Shown: positions 32,262 to 40,753, counted from the first letter of the stretch. The stretch is DNA of 64,000 bases from Haemophilus sp. (GCA_019423025.1 JAHZCD010000005.1:62001-126000), one strand, 5' to 3'. Numbers and translations are program-made. Notes: generated from the letters alone by a model not told the origin.

Positions 32262-33770
32262 ATGTCAGAACAAGAAGTGAAAGAATTAGATCTTAATGGC
32301 GAAATGCTCGTTCGCCGTGAAAAATTAGCCGCATTACGCGCAAAAGGTAATGCGTTCCCGAATCAATTCCGTCGTGACTCCCTTGCTCAAGATTTACATG
32401 ATAAGTACGAAGCCGAAGATGGTGAAGTATTAAAAGAAAAAGCGATTGAAGTTGCCGTTGCAGGTCGTATTATGACTCGTCGTGCAATGGGTAAAGCCAC
32501 CTTTATTACCTTGCAAGATATGAGTGGCAAAATCCAATTATATGTTGCTCGTGATAACCTTCCTGAAGGCGTTTATGCCGAAGATGTAGGCAACTGGGAT
32601 TTAGGTGATATCATTGGGGTGAAAGGTACACTTTTCAAAACCAAAACCAATGAATTAACCATCAAAACAACGGAAGTTCAACTTTTAACCAAAGCACTTC
32701 GTCCATTACCAAACAAATTCCATGGTTTAACTGACATGGAAGCGCGTTATCGTCAACGTTACCTAGATTTAATTTCTAATGAAGAATCTCGCCGCACATT
32801 TATTATTCGTTCAAAAGTGATTGCAGGCATTCGTGAATTCTTTATTTCTAAAGGTTTCATGGAAGTGGAAACGCCAATGCTACAAGTGATTCCAGGCGGA
32901 GCATCTGCTCGTCCATTTATCACTCACCACAACGCATTAGATGTGGATATGTATCTTCGTATTGCACCAGAACTTTACTTAAAACGTTTAGTGGTTGGTG
33001 GTTTTGAGCGTGTCTTCGAATTAAACCGTAACTTCCGTAATGAAGGGGTTTCTGTTCGTCACAATCCAGAATTCACTATGCTTGAATACTACCAAGCTTA
33101 TGCGGATTATCATGATTTAATGGATAACACCGAAGAATTATTGCGCAAACTCGCGATTGATATTCTTGGTACAACCATTGTGAAATATGGTGATTTAGAA
33201 TTTGACTTCGGCAAACCGTTTGAGCGTATCACATTACATGATGCAACCATTAAATATGGTGCAGATAAAGGTATCGTAAAAGAAGATCTTTATGACTTCG
33301 AGCGTGCAAAAGCAACCGCTGAACGCTTAGGTATTGAAGTACAAAAATCTTGGGGTCTAGGCTCTATCGTAAATGCGATCTTTGAAGAAGTAGCTGAACA
33401 TCACTTAATTCAACCAACCTTCTTAATGGCACATCCAGCAGAGATTTCTCCACTTGCACGTCGTAACGATGAAAATCCAGAAGTGACTGACCGTTTTGAA
33501 TTGTTCATCGGTGGTCGTGAAATTGGTAACGGCTTCTCAGAATTAAACGATGCCGAAGACCAAAATGAACGTTTTGATGCGCAAGTTGCAGCAAAAGAAG
33601 CAGGTGACGATGAAGCGATGTTTAAAGATGATGACTTCGTTGTTGCACTTGAACACGGTTTACCACCAACAGCTGGTGAAGGTTTAGGTATCGACCGCTT
33701 AGCAATGCTTTATGCTAACGCACCATCTATCCGTGATGTGATCCTATTCCCTGCAATGCGTCAAAAATAA
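32262..33770 (+). CDS. lysS: Lysyl-tRNA synthetase (class II)
   Basis: Charges tRNA-Lys, 502 residues (E. coli 505). N-terminal OB-fold anticodon-binding domain (about 60-150, VAGRIMTRRAMGKATFITLQD), then class II motifs: motif 2 FELNRNFRNEGVSVRHNPEFTMLEYYQAY near residue 252 and motif 3 GLGIDRLAMLYANAPSIRDVILFP near 473. A strong ribosome site (GAGGTAAAGGA) precedes the start. It stands alone. Two hairpins follow, one simple and one from uptake sequences. Confidence 0.97.
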   Translation: MSEQEVKELDLNGEMLVRREKLAALRAKGNAFPNQFRRDSLAQDLHDKYEAEDGEVLKEKAIEVAVAGRIMTRRAMGKATFITLQDMSGKIQLYVARDNLPEGVYAEDVGNWDLGDIIGVKGTLFKTKTNELTIKTTEVQLLTKALRPLPNKFHGLTDMEARYRQRYLDLISNEESRRTFIIRSKVIAGIREFFISKGFMEVETPMLQVIPGGASARPFITHHNALDVDMYLRIAPELYLKRLVVGGFERVFELNRNFRNEGVSVRHNPEFTMLEYYQAYADYHDLMDNTEELLRKLAIDILGTTIVKYGDLEFDFGKPFERITLHDATIKYGADKGIVKEDLYDFERAKATAERLGIEVQKSWGLGSIVNAIFEEVAEHHLIQPTFLMAHPAEISPLARRNDENPEVTDRFELFIGGREIGNGFSELNDAEDQNERFDAQVAAKEAGDDEAMFKDDDFVVALEHGLPPTAGEGLGIDRLAMLYANAPSIRDVILFPAMRQK

Positions 33771-33787
33771 TTAAATTGAAATAACAT

Positions 33788-33851
33788 AAAAGGAAGTCGA
33801 TAGACTTCCTTTTTTATTATTTAAAAGTGCGGTCATTTTTAACCGCACTTT
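33788..33851 (+). terminator. Double terminator after lysS
   Basis: AAAAGGAAGTC (33788-33798), GATA, GACTTCCTTTT (33803-33813) followed by T residues. An uptake-sequence dyad, AAAGTGCGGT (33824-33833) with ACCGCACTTT (33842-33851), follows. Confidence 0.85.
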
Positions 33852-33853
33852 CA

Positions 33854-33891
33854 TAAAAAAAGAGATAACCGCTTTCACTGTTATCTCTTTT
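33854..33891 (-). terminator. Terminator of the MetE-like gene
   Basis: AAAAGAGATAAC (33858-33869) with GTTATCTCTTTT (33880-33891). On the minus strand it runs on into T residues, 15 bases past the gene's stop. Confidence 0.82.
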
Positions 33892-33906
33892 ACATTCCAA
33901 TTGAAA

Positions 33907-35052
33907 TTATTTACCCCAAACTTCTTCTACGATACTACGGATAAATTCGAGTTTCTTCCATTGTTGTTCTTCAGTCAGGATATTACCCTCTTCCGTTGAA
34001 GCAAAACCACATTGTGGACTTAAGCAAAGTTGATTGATATCCACATATTGCGCGGCCTCTTTAATACGAGCAATAATTTCATCACGGTTTTCTAACTCGC
34101 CAGATTTAGAGGTGATTAATCCTAACACTACTTGTTGATTTTTAATAAAGCGTAAAGGCTTGAAATCACCTGCACGATCGCTGTCATACTCCAAGAAGAA
34201 ACCATCCACATTACAGTGTCCAAATAAGGTTTCTGCGATAGGCTCATAACCACCTGCTGAGAACCAAGTTGAACGGAAATTACCACGACAAATATGCATT
34301 GTAATCGCTAAATCAGCAGGTTTCGCTGCCACGATTTTGTTTAACATATACACATAATCTTTGGCAATTTGATCTAAATCTAAACCACGATCTGTATAGA
34401 TTTTACGCTTATCTTCCGCACAAAATTCGCCCCAACTTGTATCATCCAACTGTAAGTTACGGCAGCCTAATTTATAGAAGATATTCATCGCATCAATATA
34501 AGCATCAGCAATATCATCTAATAACAACTGATTGTTATTTTGATAACGTTCAATCGGCTGATAATCTGTGGCACGTACTGTACAAATTAAATGAAGCATA
34601 GACGGAGAAGGAATCGTTAATTTAACTTCAGTCTCCCCTGCTATTTTTTGTAATGAGCGGTAATGTTCAACGAAAGGATGGCTCTCTGAAAAGCCGATCT
34701 TATCTACAATTTTTAATGTTTTTGGACGTACATTATCGTGTTTAAATTGCACTGAGAATTTTTCAGCATCCACTTCTTTCACGCCATCTAATGCAGCTAA
34801 GAAATCTAAATGCCAAAAAGTACGACGAAATTCACCATCGGTCACGGCATGCAATCCGACATTTTTTTGATGCGCTACCAATTTTGTAATTTCTGCATCT
34901 TCAACTTGCGTTAAATCAGCACAAGAAATATCGCCACAACTACATTGATGACGAGCCTGTTTTAAAGACTCCGGACGTAAAAAACTACCAACAATATCAA
35001 AACGATATGGCGCAGAAGTACGAATAGTGGCATTTGGAAAAAGTTTACTCAT
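33907..35052 (-). CDS. MetE C-terminal-like methionine synthase (cobalamin-independent)
   Basis: 381 residues, single-domain relative of the catalytic C-terminal half of MetE (YxjG/YxjH type), expected to methylate homocysteine or a related thiol. VGSFLRPESL near residue 22 is the family N-terminal motif. MHICRGNFRS near 250 gives the zinc His and Cys, and LSPQCGFAST near 345 gives the second Cys ligand. An extra CSCGDISC near residue 37 is unusual. A MetJ-type box AGACGTCT lies about 75 bases upstream, supporting a role in methionine supply. The methyl donor is unknown for this branch; it lacks the MetE N-terminal folate-binding half. Confidence 0.85.
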   Translation of the reverse strand: MSKLFPNATIRTSAPYRFDIVGSFLRPESLKQARHQCSCGDISCADLTQVEDAEITKLVAHQKNVGLHAVTDGEFRRTFWHLDFLAALDGVKEVDAEKFSVQFKHDNVRPKTLKIVDKIGFSESHPFVEHYRSLQKIAGETEVKLTIPSPSMLHLICTVRATDYQPIERYQNNNQLLLDDIADAYIDAMNIFYKLGCRNLQLDDTSWGEFCAEDKRKIYTDRGLDLDQIAKDYVYMLNKIVAAKPADLAITMHICRGNFRSTWFSAGGYEPIAETLFGHCNVDGFFLEYDSDRAGDFKPLRFIKNQQVVLGLITSKSGELENRDEIIARIKEAAQYVDINQLCLSPQCGFASTEEGNILTEEQQWKKLEFIRSIVEEVWGK

Positions 35053-35124
35053 TTTGCTTTCCTATATTTAATTAATTTTAAGATAGACTGAGTGTAACAA
35101 AATTAACGTCTTCATTAAAGATTT

Positions 35125-35140
35125 AGACGTCTAGATGGAT
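35125..35140 (-). promoter_or_regulatory. MetJ operator upstream of the MetE-like gene
   Basis: AGACGTCT (35125-35132), a perfect met box, directly followed by AGATGGAT (35133-35140) as a degenerate second box. A further partial box AACGTCTT lies at 35105-35112. Tandem 8-base boxes are how the methionine repressor binds. Confidence 0.75.
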
Positions 35141-35214
35141 GTGAATTTTGTTGTGATTTTATATGAATGGAATTGATATAAAATTTAAAAAGAAAAGTGC
35201 GGTTAATATTCCTG

Positions 35215-35222
35215 ATAATTTT
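35215..35222 (+). repeat. Target-site duplication, left copy
   Basis: ATAATTTT directly before the left inverted repeat, identical to 39268-39275. Eight bases is the usual duplication length for the ISL3 family. Confidence 0.92.
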
Positions 35223-35246
35223 GGGTATTCGGATTTTATGGTGGAA
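35223..35246 (+). repeat. Left terminal inverted repeat of the mer transposon
   Basis: Begins GGGTATTCGGA. Matches the complement of 39244-39267 at 20 of 24 positions, with differences at positions 5, 12, 14 and 18. Confidence 0.92.
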
Positions 35247-35252
35247 AAGGGC

Positions 35253-36509
35253 TTATAAATCACCCTTCTCCAAATTCTTAATAAGTGTGGAAAAATCGAC
35301 ACCTAAGTTGTCTGTAATGTCGTGATCATTCACTTCATACCAATTGAAAGTATCGTATAACATAGCTTTATTGAAAGCACTTGAATTAAATCGTGGCTTA
35401 CGCTTTTTATGGAGCTTCTCATTGAAAAGGATTTTGGCTCGTAAGGCATCAAACGAGTAACCTCTACCCATTCGCTCTACCTGCCTAATAATGCTGTTAA
35501 TTGACTCCGTATAAGCATTAGTGAGCCTTTTATCAAAGTAGTTGAATATTTCAACATGCCAGTTGTCTACGGCTCTCACGAGGTCTTTATATGCGTCTTT
35601 AGAGTTGCTGGACATACAACGGTGTCTCCATTGACTATAACGAAGATGACCTTCATCTGGATCAGGAGTATCCCATATCCAGTAAAACTCTTCTTTGAGT
35701 TCATAGGCTTCTTTTAAAGCAGGAAGATTACCTAACCAAGTATCTAAGAGGAATGATTCACGTTCATTTAGATCGTGTTTACGCTTTAGAAGGATAAACC
35801 TTTCACGCATAAGGGTACGTCTTTCTTTTTGGCTCATATGGGCTTTCAAAGACTTTCTGACGTTATCTAAGGCTTGATTAGCCATTCTAACTACATGAAA
35901 CTTATCTACGACAACTTTAGCGTGTGGAAGGATAGTGTTCACTGCGTCTTTGTAGGGCTTCCACATATCCATTGTGACGTACTCAATGTAAGTCCTGTCA
36001 CTGATTTCTGAAAGACGTTGGATGACTGTTTCCTTGTTACGGTTAGGCTTGATGTCATAAATAGTCCTGCGTTCAATATTAGTCAATACAAGCCGAGGTC
36101 TACGGATAATATGTATCTCGTCTATCCCAAGCCACTTAGGAGTTTCAAACTGGTATTCACGTTCTTTGAGTGCCACATAGTCCTTAAAAACGTTCCTAAT
36201 GGTTTTCTCGTCAACACCAACGCTTTCTGCGACTTCTACAAAGGTCTTAGACATGGATTGCTCTTGAATGGACTTTAAAAGCCTTTTGGTCATACTACGC
36301 TTTTCATCTACAGATATTAGGCGTTCCCAGAAGGTAGATCCGCATTCACGACACTTGTATCGTCTACGGTTCAATTGTAAGCCCACTCGCTTTAAACGAA
36401 TGGGCAAATCCATAATTAGTTGATTTCTTGAACTGTGTTTGTACAACTTGTCAAAACCACATTCAGGACAACGTTCAGGTGGTCCGACTGCTTCAACTTT
36501 AAACATCAT
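35253..36509 (-). CDS. ISL3-family transposase, N terminus interrupted by a stop codon
   Basis: DDE transposase, 418 residues as read from ATG 36509. An N-terminal zinc ribbon (CPECGFDK .. CRECGST, about 14-56) is followed by a helix-turn-helix (about 78-105). The catalytic core has WLGIDEIHI (first Asp), VTMDMWKPY with KVVVDKFHVV (second Asp) and NAYTESINSIIR (Glu). The original start is evidently ATG 36575, with AAAGGA eight bases upstream. From there the frame reads MSDLLSLPDIKTIEPPQ, then TAA at 36524-36522 (codon 18), then NETD and on in the same frame. ATG 36509 itself has no ribosome site. Either a nonsense mutation weakened the gene or internal initiation is used. The other domains are intact. 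Confidence 0.88.
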   Translation of the reverse strand: MMFKVEAVGPPERCPECGFDKLYKHSSRNQLIMDLPIRLKRVGLQLNRRRYKCRECGSTFWERLISVDEKRSMTKRLLKSIQEQSMSKTFVEVAESVGVDEKTIRNVFKDYVALKEREYQFETPKWLGIDEIHIIRRPRLVLTNIERRTIYDIKPNRNKETVIQRLSEISDRTYIEYVTMDMWKPYKDAVNTILPHAKVVVDKFHVVRMANQALDNVRKSLKAHMSQKERRTLMRERFILLKRKHDLNERESFLLDTWLGNLPALKEAYELKEEFYWIWDTPDPDEGHLRYSQWRHRCMSSNSKDAYKDLVRAVDNWHVEIFNYFDKRLTNAYTESINSIIRQVERMGRGYSFDALRAKILFNEKLHKKRKPRFNSSAFNKAMLYDTFNWYEVNDHDITDNLGVDFSTLIKNLEKGDL

Positions 36510-36734
36510 ATCGGTTTCATTTTATTGTGGCGGTTCTATTGTTTTAATGTCTGGTAGGGATAATAAGTCTGACATATTATTCATCCTTTATTACTCTGCG
36601 GTGTTAAGGTATCAATTATAGATTTGATGTCGAAATCATCAGTGTTAAATTATTTTTGTGACCACAAATGCACTTAGAAAATCCCTTAAAGCATTAGCTG
36701 GTTCACTTGAATAGGGAGTTGTAAAAAAGTTCCC

Positions 36735-38630
36735 TTAGCCTGCACAGCAAGATAATTTCGAAACATCTTTATCAAAAGTTAGGACAGCCAGCTTCAATCC
36801 TTCTGCCATTGTTAGATATGGAGCCATCGTTTCTCTCAGATCTCCAACAGTTAAACCGAATTTCACAGCTAATGTTGCTGCATAAATTACGTCTCCTGCG
36901 TTTTCTGCCACTACATGCGCCCCTAACACTTTCAATGTTTTCGCGTCTGCCACTAATTTGAAAACACCTGTTGTTTCCCGATTAACGAGCGCTCTTGGAA
37001 CAGCATCCAACGGCAATACCGATGTTTTCACTTCATATCCTTTTTCTTTTGCCTGTTGCTCCGTTAAACCAACCGTTGCAATCGATGGAGAAGTAAACGT
37101 AACGCCTGGAACCACTTCTAAATTGACCTTTTGATTTAGTCCTCCGATTGCATTACGAGCAGCAAGTCCACCTTCATAAGCAGCTACATAAACAAATTGG
37201 GGACCGAGAGTGACATCTCCAGCTGAATAAATTCGGGAATTGGTCGTTTTAAGATAATCATCAATGACAATTTCACCACGGGAACCAACTTCAACGCCTG
37301 CTGCATGTAAGTTTAATGATTCTGTATTTGGTTTTCTTCCAGTGGCAATTAGCAATTGTTCTGCTTCAATAATTCGCTTTTTACCATTTATCTCAACATG
37401 AACTTTTTTAATGTCTCCATCTTGCTCAACTCGTTCATAGGTTGCACCTGTTACTAAATTAATTCCCTGTTCTGTTAAGGCCTTAGTAATGGCTTCTGAA
37501 ATTTCAGGATCGTATTCTTTTAATAGACGCTCGCTTCTTTGAATCAAAGTGACTTCTGACCCGAGGTTATGAAATAGTTGTCCTAATTCCATGCCGATAT
37601 ATCCTGAACCAATTACGGTAAGACGATTTGGAACCTTCTTTAATTCCAATAAGCTAGTGCTTGTTAAATAATCTACTTCATCTAATCCGGGAATATTAGG
37701 TGCAGTTGAAGAAGCACCTGTAGCTATTAAAAATCTTTTGGCTGTGATTTGATTGCCATTTACTTCAACTGTATTTTCATTTACGAATTTTGCTTCACCT
37801 TTTATTAATTCAAAACCATAATCATCAATTAAATTCACATATTTTTCATTTCGCATCTCGGTTACTAAATCATTCTTTTGTTTTACTAATGGCGCTAAAT
37901 CAACATTTGAAGCCGAAGTGTGTAATCCCACAAATGGATTATTTTTTGCTAGATGATTGATTTCCCCTGCTCTTAATAAGGTCTTAGAAGGAACGCATCC
38001 GACATTAACGCAAGTTCCACCCACCGTTCCACGCTCAATCATAGCCACTTTTGCGTTCAAAGTAACGGCTTCAATGGCAGATGAAAAGGCAGCTCCACCA
38101 GAACCGATGATGATGTAATCATAATCATAGTTACCTTCATCATTTAAACTTACATCTGTCCTTTTTTCCGATTGCACTTGTATTTCTTCTGCTTCGCCCG
38201 GTTGATATTGTGCGTCAGTAATCGCTGTTTTCGCGATATCAATGTCTACATCATACGGTAGTTCAAACAGTGCTTCTCCGCGACGAAAGTCTACTTCAAT
38301 CCCTTTTGCACCTGCATTTTCAAGAGCAACCGCAATATGTTCTTCACAACCAGTGCAGGTCATTCCTTCAACGTTTAGCCGATATTTTTTCAATAAATTC
38401 GTCTTTTGTTCCGATTGAAATTCTTCTGCTTCGCCCGGGTGATAATTTGCGTCAGCAATCGCCTTTATTGCACTTTCAACCTCAATATCATCGGGCAGTT
38501 CAAATACTGCTTCACCACGACGATAACTAGACTCAATATTTTTAGCACCTATCTTTTCAAGTGCTGATTCTACGTGTTTTTCACAACCCGTACAGGTCAT
38601 TCCTGAAATGTTTACCTTAAATTTATTCAT
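36735..38630 (-). CDS. merA: Mercuric reductase with two N-terminal metal-binding domains
   Basis: Flavoprotein reducing Hg(II) to volatile Hg(0) with NADPH. 631 residues, the length of the Bacillus enzyme. Two tandem HMA domains, each with GMTCTGC (residues 10-16 and 89-95), come from an 80-residue duplication also plain in the DNA. The core has FAD motif IIGSGGAAFSSAIEA, redox pair GTCVNVGC (Cys207, Cys212), NADPH motif VIGSGYIGMELGQL, and the C-terminal Cys628-Cys629 of KLSCCAG that delivers Hg to the active site. All are intact. It follows merR by 28 bases with ribosome site AAAGGAG. No merT, merP, merE or merB accompanies it, so Hg(II) entry relies on other routes. Confidence 0.97.
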   Translation of the reverse strand: MNKFKVNISGMTCTGCEKHVESALEKIGAKNIESSYRRGEAVFELPDDIEVESAIKAIADANYHPGEAEEFQSEQKTNLLKKYRLNVEGMTCTGCEEHIAVALENAGAKGIEVDFRRGEALFELPYDVDIDIAKTAITDAQYQPGEAEEIQVQSEKRTDVSLNDEGNYDYDYIIIGSGGAAFSSAIEAVTLNAKVAMIERGTVGGTCVNVGCVPSKTLLRAGEINHLAKNNPFVGLHTSASNVDLAPLVKQKNDLVTEMRNEKYVNLIDDYGFELIKGEAKFVNENTVEVNGNQITAKRFLIATGASSTAPNIPGLDEVDYLTSTSLLELKKVPNRLTVIGSGYIGMELGQLFHNLGSEVTLIQRSERLLKEYDPEISEAITKALTEQGINLVTGATYERVEQDGDIKKVHVEINGKKRIIEAEQLLIATGRKPNTESLNLHAAGVEVGSRGEIVIDDYLKTTNSRIYSAGDVTLGPQFVYVAAYEGGLAARNAIGGLNQKVNLEVVPGVTFTSPSIATVGLTEQQAKEKGYEVKTSVLPLDAVPRALVNRETTGVFKLVADAKTLKVLGAHVVAENAGDVIYAATLAVKFGLTVGDLRETMAPYLTMAEGLKLAVLTFDKDVSKLSCCAG

Positions 38631-38658
38631 AAAAAAGCTCCTTTCGTTAATTAATCTC

Positions 38659-39051
38659 TCATGTTAATGTTTCTATTATTGGACACGAATGTAATTGCTT
38701 TTCAGCTGGACATCGTTGTTTTAAGTCGTCTAACATAGTTTCAATTCGTTTTAAATCCTCTATTTGTTTTTGCACTTCCTTTTGTTTTTTAGAAACAAAT
38801 TCGAACATATCTTGACAACGAACTTCATCTTTATCTACAACAGCAAGTAATTTATAAATCTCGCTTAAAGAGAAACCAAGTTCCTGTATTCGTTTAATAA
38901 ACCCAACACGCTTAACGTCATCATATGAATATATCCGATAACCAGCTTCCGTTCGGTGAGGTTCTTGTAATAAATTTTTTCGCTCGTAATATCTGATCGT
39001 TTCTTTATTAACTCCACATTTATCTGCAAACTCACTAATGCGATAAATCAT
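38659..39051 (-). CDS. merR: Mercury-responsive regulator MerR (Gram-positive type)
   Basis: 130-residue MerR-family activator/repressor. The N-terminal helix-turn-helix opens IYRISEFADKCGVNKETIRYYERKNLL. A long dimer helix follows, and Cys79, Cys114 and Cys123 are exactly the Hg-binding triad known for Bacillus MerR. It is the first gene of merR-merA and is transcribed with it rather than divergently, as in Gram-positive mer operons. Its promoter with a 20-base spacer and a dyad operator lies 20-51 bases ahead of the start. Ends with SCPIIETLT, so the third Cys is present and the protein is intact. Confidence 0.96.
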   Translation of the reverse strand: MIYRISEFADKCGVNKETIRYYERKNLLQEPHRTEAGYRIYSYDDVKRVGFIKRIQELGFSLSEIYKLLAVVDKDEVRCQDMFEFVSKKQKEVQKQIEDLKRIETMLDDLKQRCPAEKQLHSCPIIETLT

Positions 39052-39070
39052 CTTATTTCACCCCCTGAAT

Positions 39071-39102
39071 ATTATAAACCATGTACCATAGTACACGGTC
39101 AA
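39071..39102 (-). promoter_or_regulatory. mer promoter and MerR operator
   Basis: On the minus strand TTGACC (39102-39097), a 20-base spacer and TATAAT (39076-39071). The spacer holds the dyad GTAC-TATG-GTAC. The overlong spacer with a dyad between -35 and -10 is the hallmark of MerR-activated promoters, here of Gram-positive type. Confidence 0.9.
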
Positions 39103-39243
39103 GTAAATTGGACTATTTTATTTTTTTCCCAAAGTATCACTCGTATGTGATTGATACTTTTATATAATACTATTGATTATCCTAACATCCCACCAGAAAA
39201 TCCAATTTAAACACCAGTTGTTTTTAAACTATTAAGAAAGTAA

Positions 39244-39267
39244 TTCCACTATATATTCCGAAGACCC
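39244..39267 (-). repeat. Right terminal inverted repeat of the mer transposon
   Basis: Reads GGGTCTTCGGA inward on the minus strand and pairs with 35223-35246 at 20 of 24 positions. Confidence 0.92.
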
Positions 39268-39275
39268 ATAATTTT
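39268..39275 (+). repeat. Target-site duplication, right copy
   Basis: ATAATTTT directly after the right inverted repeat, identical to 35215-35222. Confidence 0.92.
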
Positions 39276-39297
39276 TAACCACACTTTAATTATTGGG

Positions 39298-40662
39298 CTA
39301 TTGTAATGCTTTCAGTGCCTTATGATATTCTTTCGATTGTTCCAATAAAATCTTGGCCGCTTCACGCAATTTGTCCACATCTGATTGGGGTAAATAGAAA
39401 GATGTTCCGATATTAAGCACATCATTTTTTAACTGCCCATCAGGCAAATCTTTCAAACTTAAATTCACAAAATAAGCTTTAATTTTTGCACCTTTTTTAT
39501 GTTTAGCGTAAGCATTCCATTGGTCAGCAAATTTTTGTGAATATTTCACGGTAGATTCCGTTGTTTTATCAATCGGTACATTTATCACCGTGTTCACCAC
39601 TTCTTTGATTCCTGGCACATCAGCAGACTTATCAATATGGCTCGAGAGCTCATTTTGGGCATTGACGTTTATCACGACAATATTGCGTAAATTGTAATTT
39701 TTCAGCTCTGTATACAATTTTTTGACAGTGAGTAAATTCGACATATCCAACAAGCTTGCCAAGCCCAAATTATCTGTTAAACCACCGTCAACCAAATGTA
39801 AATAAGGTTTTTCCTCATTATTTTGATAAGAAGCCGTACGTTTTTTCATGGTTTCAAAATTGTTTAGCCACAAACGATTTCCTACTTTCATCTGTGTCAA
39901 TAATTCTTTTTTACTCTTGGCTTGGCAAGCACCACCATGATTATTTTGTGTAATGGGTGAAAAAATTAATGGAACAGCACTGGATGCTGCTACCGCTCTT
40001 GCAATTTCAACATCATTTAAATCTACACAAAGCCAATCAAAAAAATCTTGAGTGAAAGAGACCTCCTGTCCAGCGACCATGTCGGTAGCATTAATTACAG
40101 CAAAAGGTCCTTTACGTTGTTCAAGATCTGCAAATTTTTTCCCACGATATAAAGCAAGATTGAGTTGCTCCTGCAACAAATCGCTTCGGCCAAATTGTGG
40201 TGATGTAAGCCGAGGCACATTACTCACCGAAAATACTTCATTGATGACTTTTTTCTGGAAATTCTTTTTCAAAAAAGAATTATTAAATTTAGGGATAATG
40301 TCCTGTCCCTCCAAAGCAAAATAGGCTGCTAATACTGAGCCGCCAGACACCCCATACACAATATCAATATTTTGCAATAAGGTGCTACCTTTCTCTGTTG
40401 GACGCACTGAGACATTTTGGAACTGCTCTAACACGCCATAACCTAAAGATGCCGCGCGAGAGCCACCACCTGAAAAAGTCATAATCACCAAATTTTCTTT
40501 TTGTAATGCCTGCTGCATCGCATTTTCCAAGCGATATCCCTTTTGTGGATCTATTTGCTCAATCGTTTTAGTGGGATGATAAGTAATTGAATTGCAAGCA
40601 GCAAGCAAAGCAATACTGCCAGCAAGTAAACTTGATTTGAAAGGAAAATGAGTAAGTTTCAT
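39298..40662 (-). CDS. Patatin-like phospholipase lipoprotein
   Basis: 454-residue predicted lipid acyl hydrolase. Signal peptide with lipobox LAAC (Cys at about 23), so probably membrane-anchored. FSGGGSRAASLGYGVLEQF (about 64-82) is the patatin oxyanion hole, YGVSGGSVLAAYF holds the GxSxG nucleophile Ser (about 107), and LVDGGLTDNLG the catalytic Asp. The catalytic dyad is intact. Substrate and role are unknown; it may act in envelope lipid turnover. Its original terminator has been split by the mer transposon, so its transcripts may now run into merR-merA. Divergent from fbp across a gap with FNR- and CRP-like sites. Confidence 0.85.
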   Translation of the reverse strand: MKLTHFPFKSSLLAGSIALLAACNSITYHPTKTIEQIDPQKGYRLENAMQQALQKENLVIMTFSGGGSRAASLGYGVLEQFQNVSVRPTEKGSTLLQNIDIVYGVSGGSVLAAYFALEGQDIIPKFNNSFLKKNFQKKVINEVFSVSNVPRLTSPQFGRSDLLQEQLNLALYRGKKFADLEQRKGPFAVINATDMVAGQEVSFTQDFFDWLCVDLNDVEIARAVAASSAVPLIFSPITQNNHGGACQAKSKKELLTQMKVGNRLWLNNFETMKKRTASYQNNEEKPYLHLVDGGLTDNLGLASLLDMSNLLTVKKLYTELKNYNLRNIVVINVNAQNELSSHIDKSADVPGIKEVVNTVINVPIDKTTESTVKYSQKFADQWNAYAKHKKGAKIKAYFVNLSLKDLPDGQLKNDVLNIGTSFYLPQSDVDKLREAAKILLEQSKEYHKALKALQ

Positions 40663-40753
40663 AACAGTATTCCTTTACTGTGACGTTATTTATCTATTAT
40701 ATCTTTTTTAAAGGATATATACGTTTTGTCAAGGCTTTGTATCAAAAATAAAA

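Larger units (their letters stand above)
35223..39267. mobile_element. ISL3-family transposon carrying merR-merA
   Basis: A complete 4045-bp element bounded by 24-base inverted repeats (20/24 identical) and an exact 8-base target duplication. All three genes, transposase, merA and merR, are on the minus strand. The MerR and MerA proteins, the AAAGGAG ribosome site and the operator are of the Bacillus/Staphylococcus type, and no uptake sequence lies inside, so the source was probably a Firmicute. The insertion split an uptake-sequence hairpin: AAAGTGCGGTTAA (35194-35206) is now 4 kb from its partner TTAACCACACTTT (39275-39287). Joining the flanks and dropping one duplication restores that hairpin with a 15-base loop. 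Boundaries read directly from sequence. Confidence 0.93.

Noticed and set aside
34920..34960. MetE-like CSCGDISC region as a frameshift artefact
   Set aside because: The frame is continuous through 381 residues with normal codon use and conserved motifs on both sides.
38140..38630. 80-codon direct repeat in merA as an assembly duplication
   Set aside because: The two copies differ at many bases and two HMA domains are normal for Bacillus-type MerA of 631 residues.
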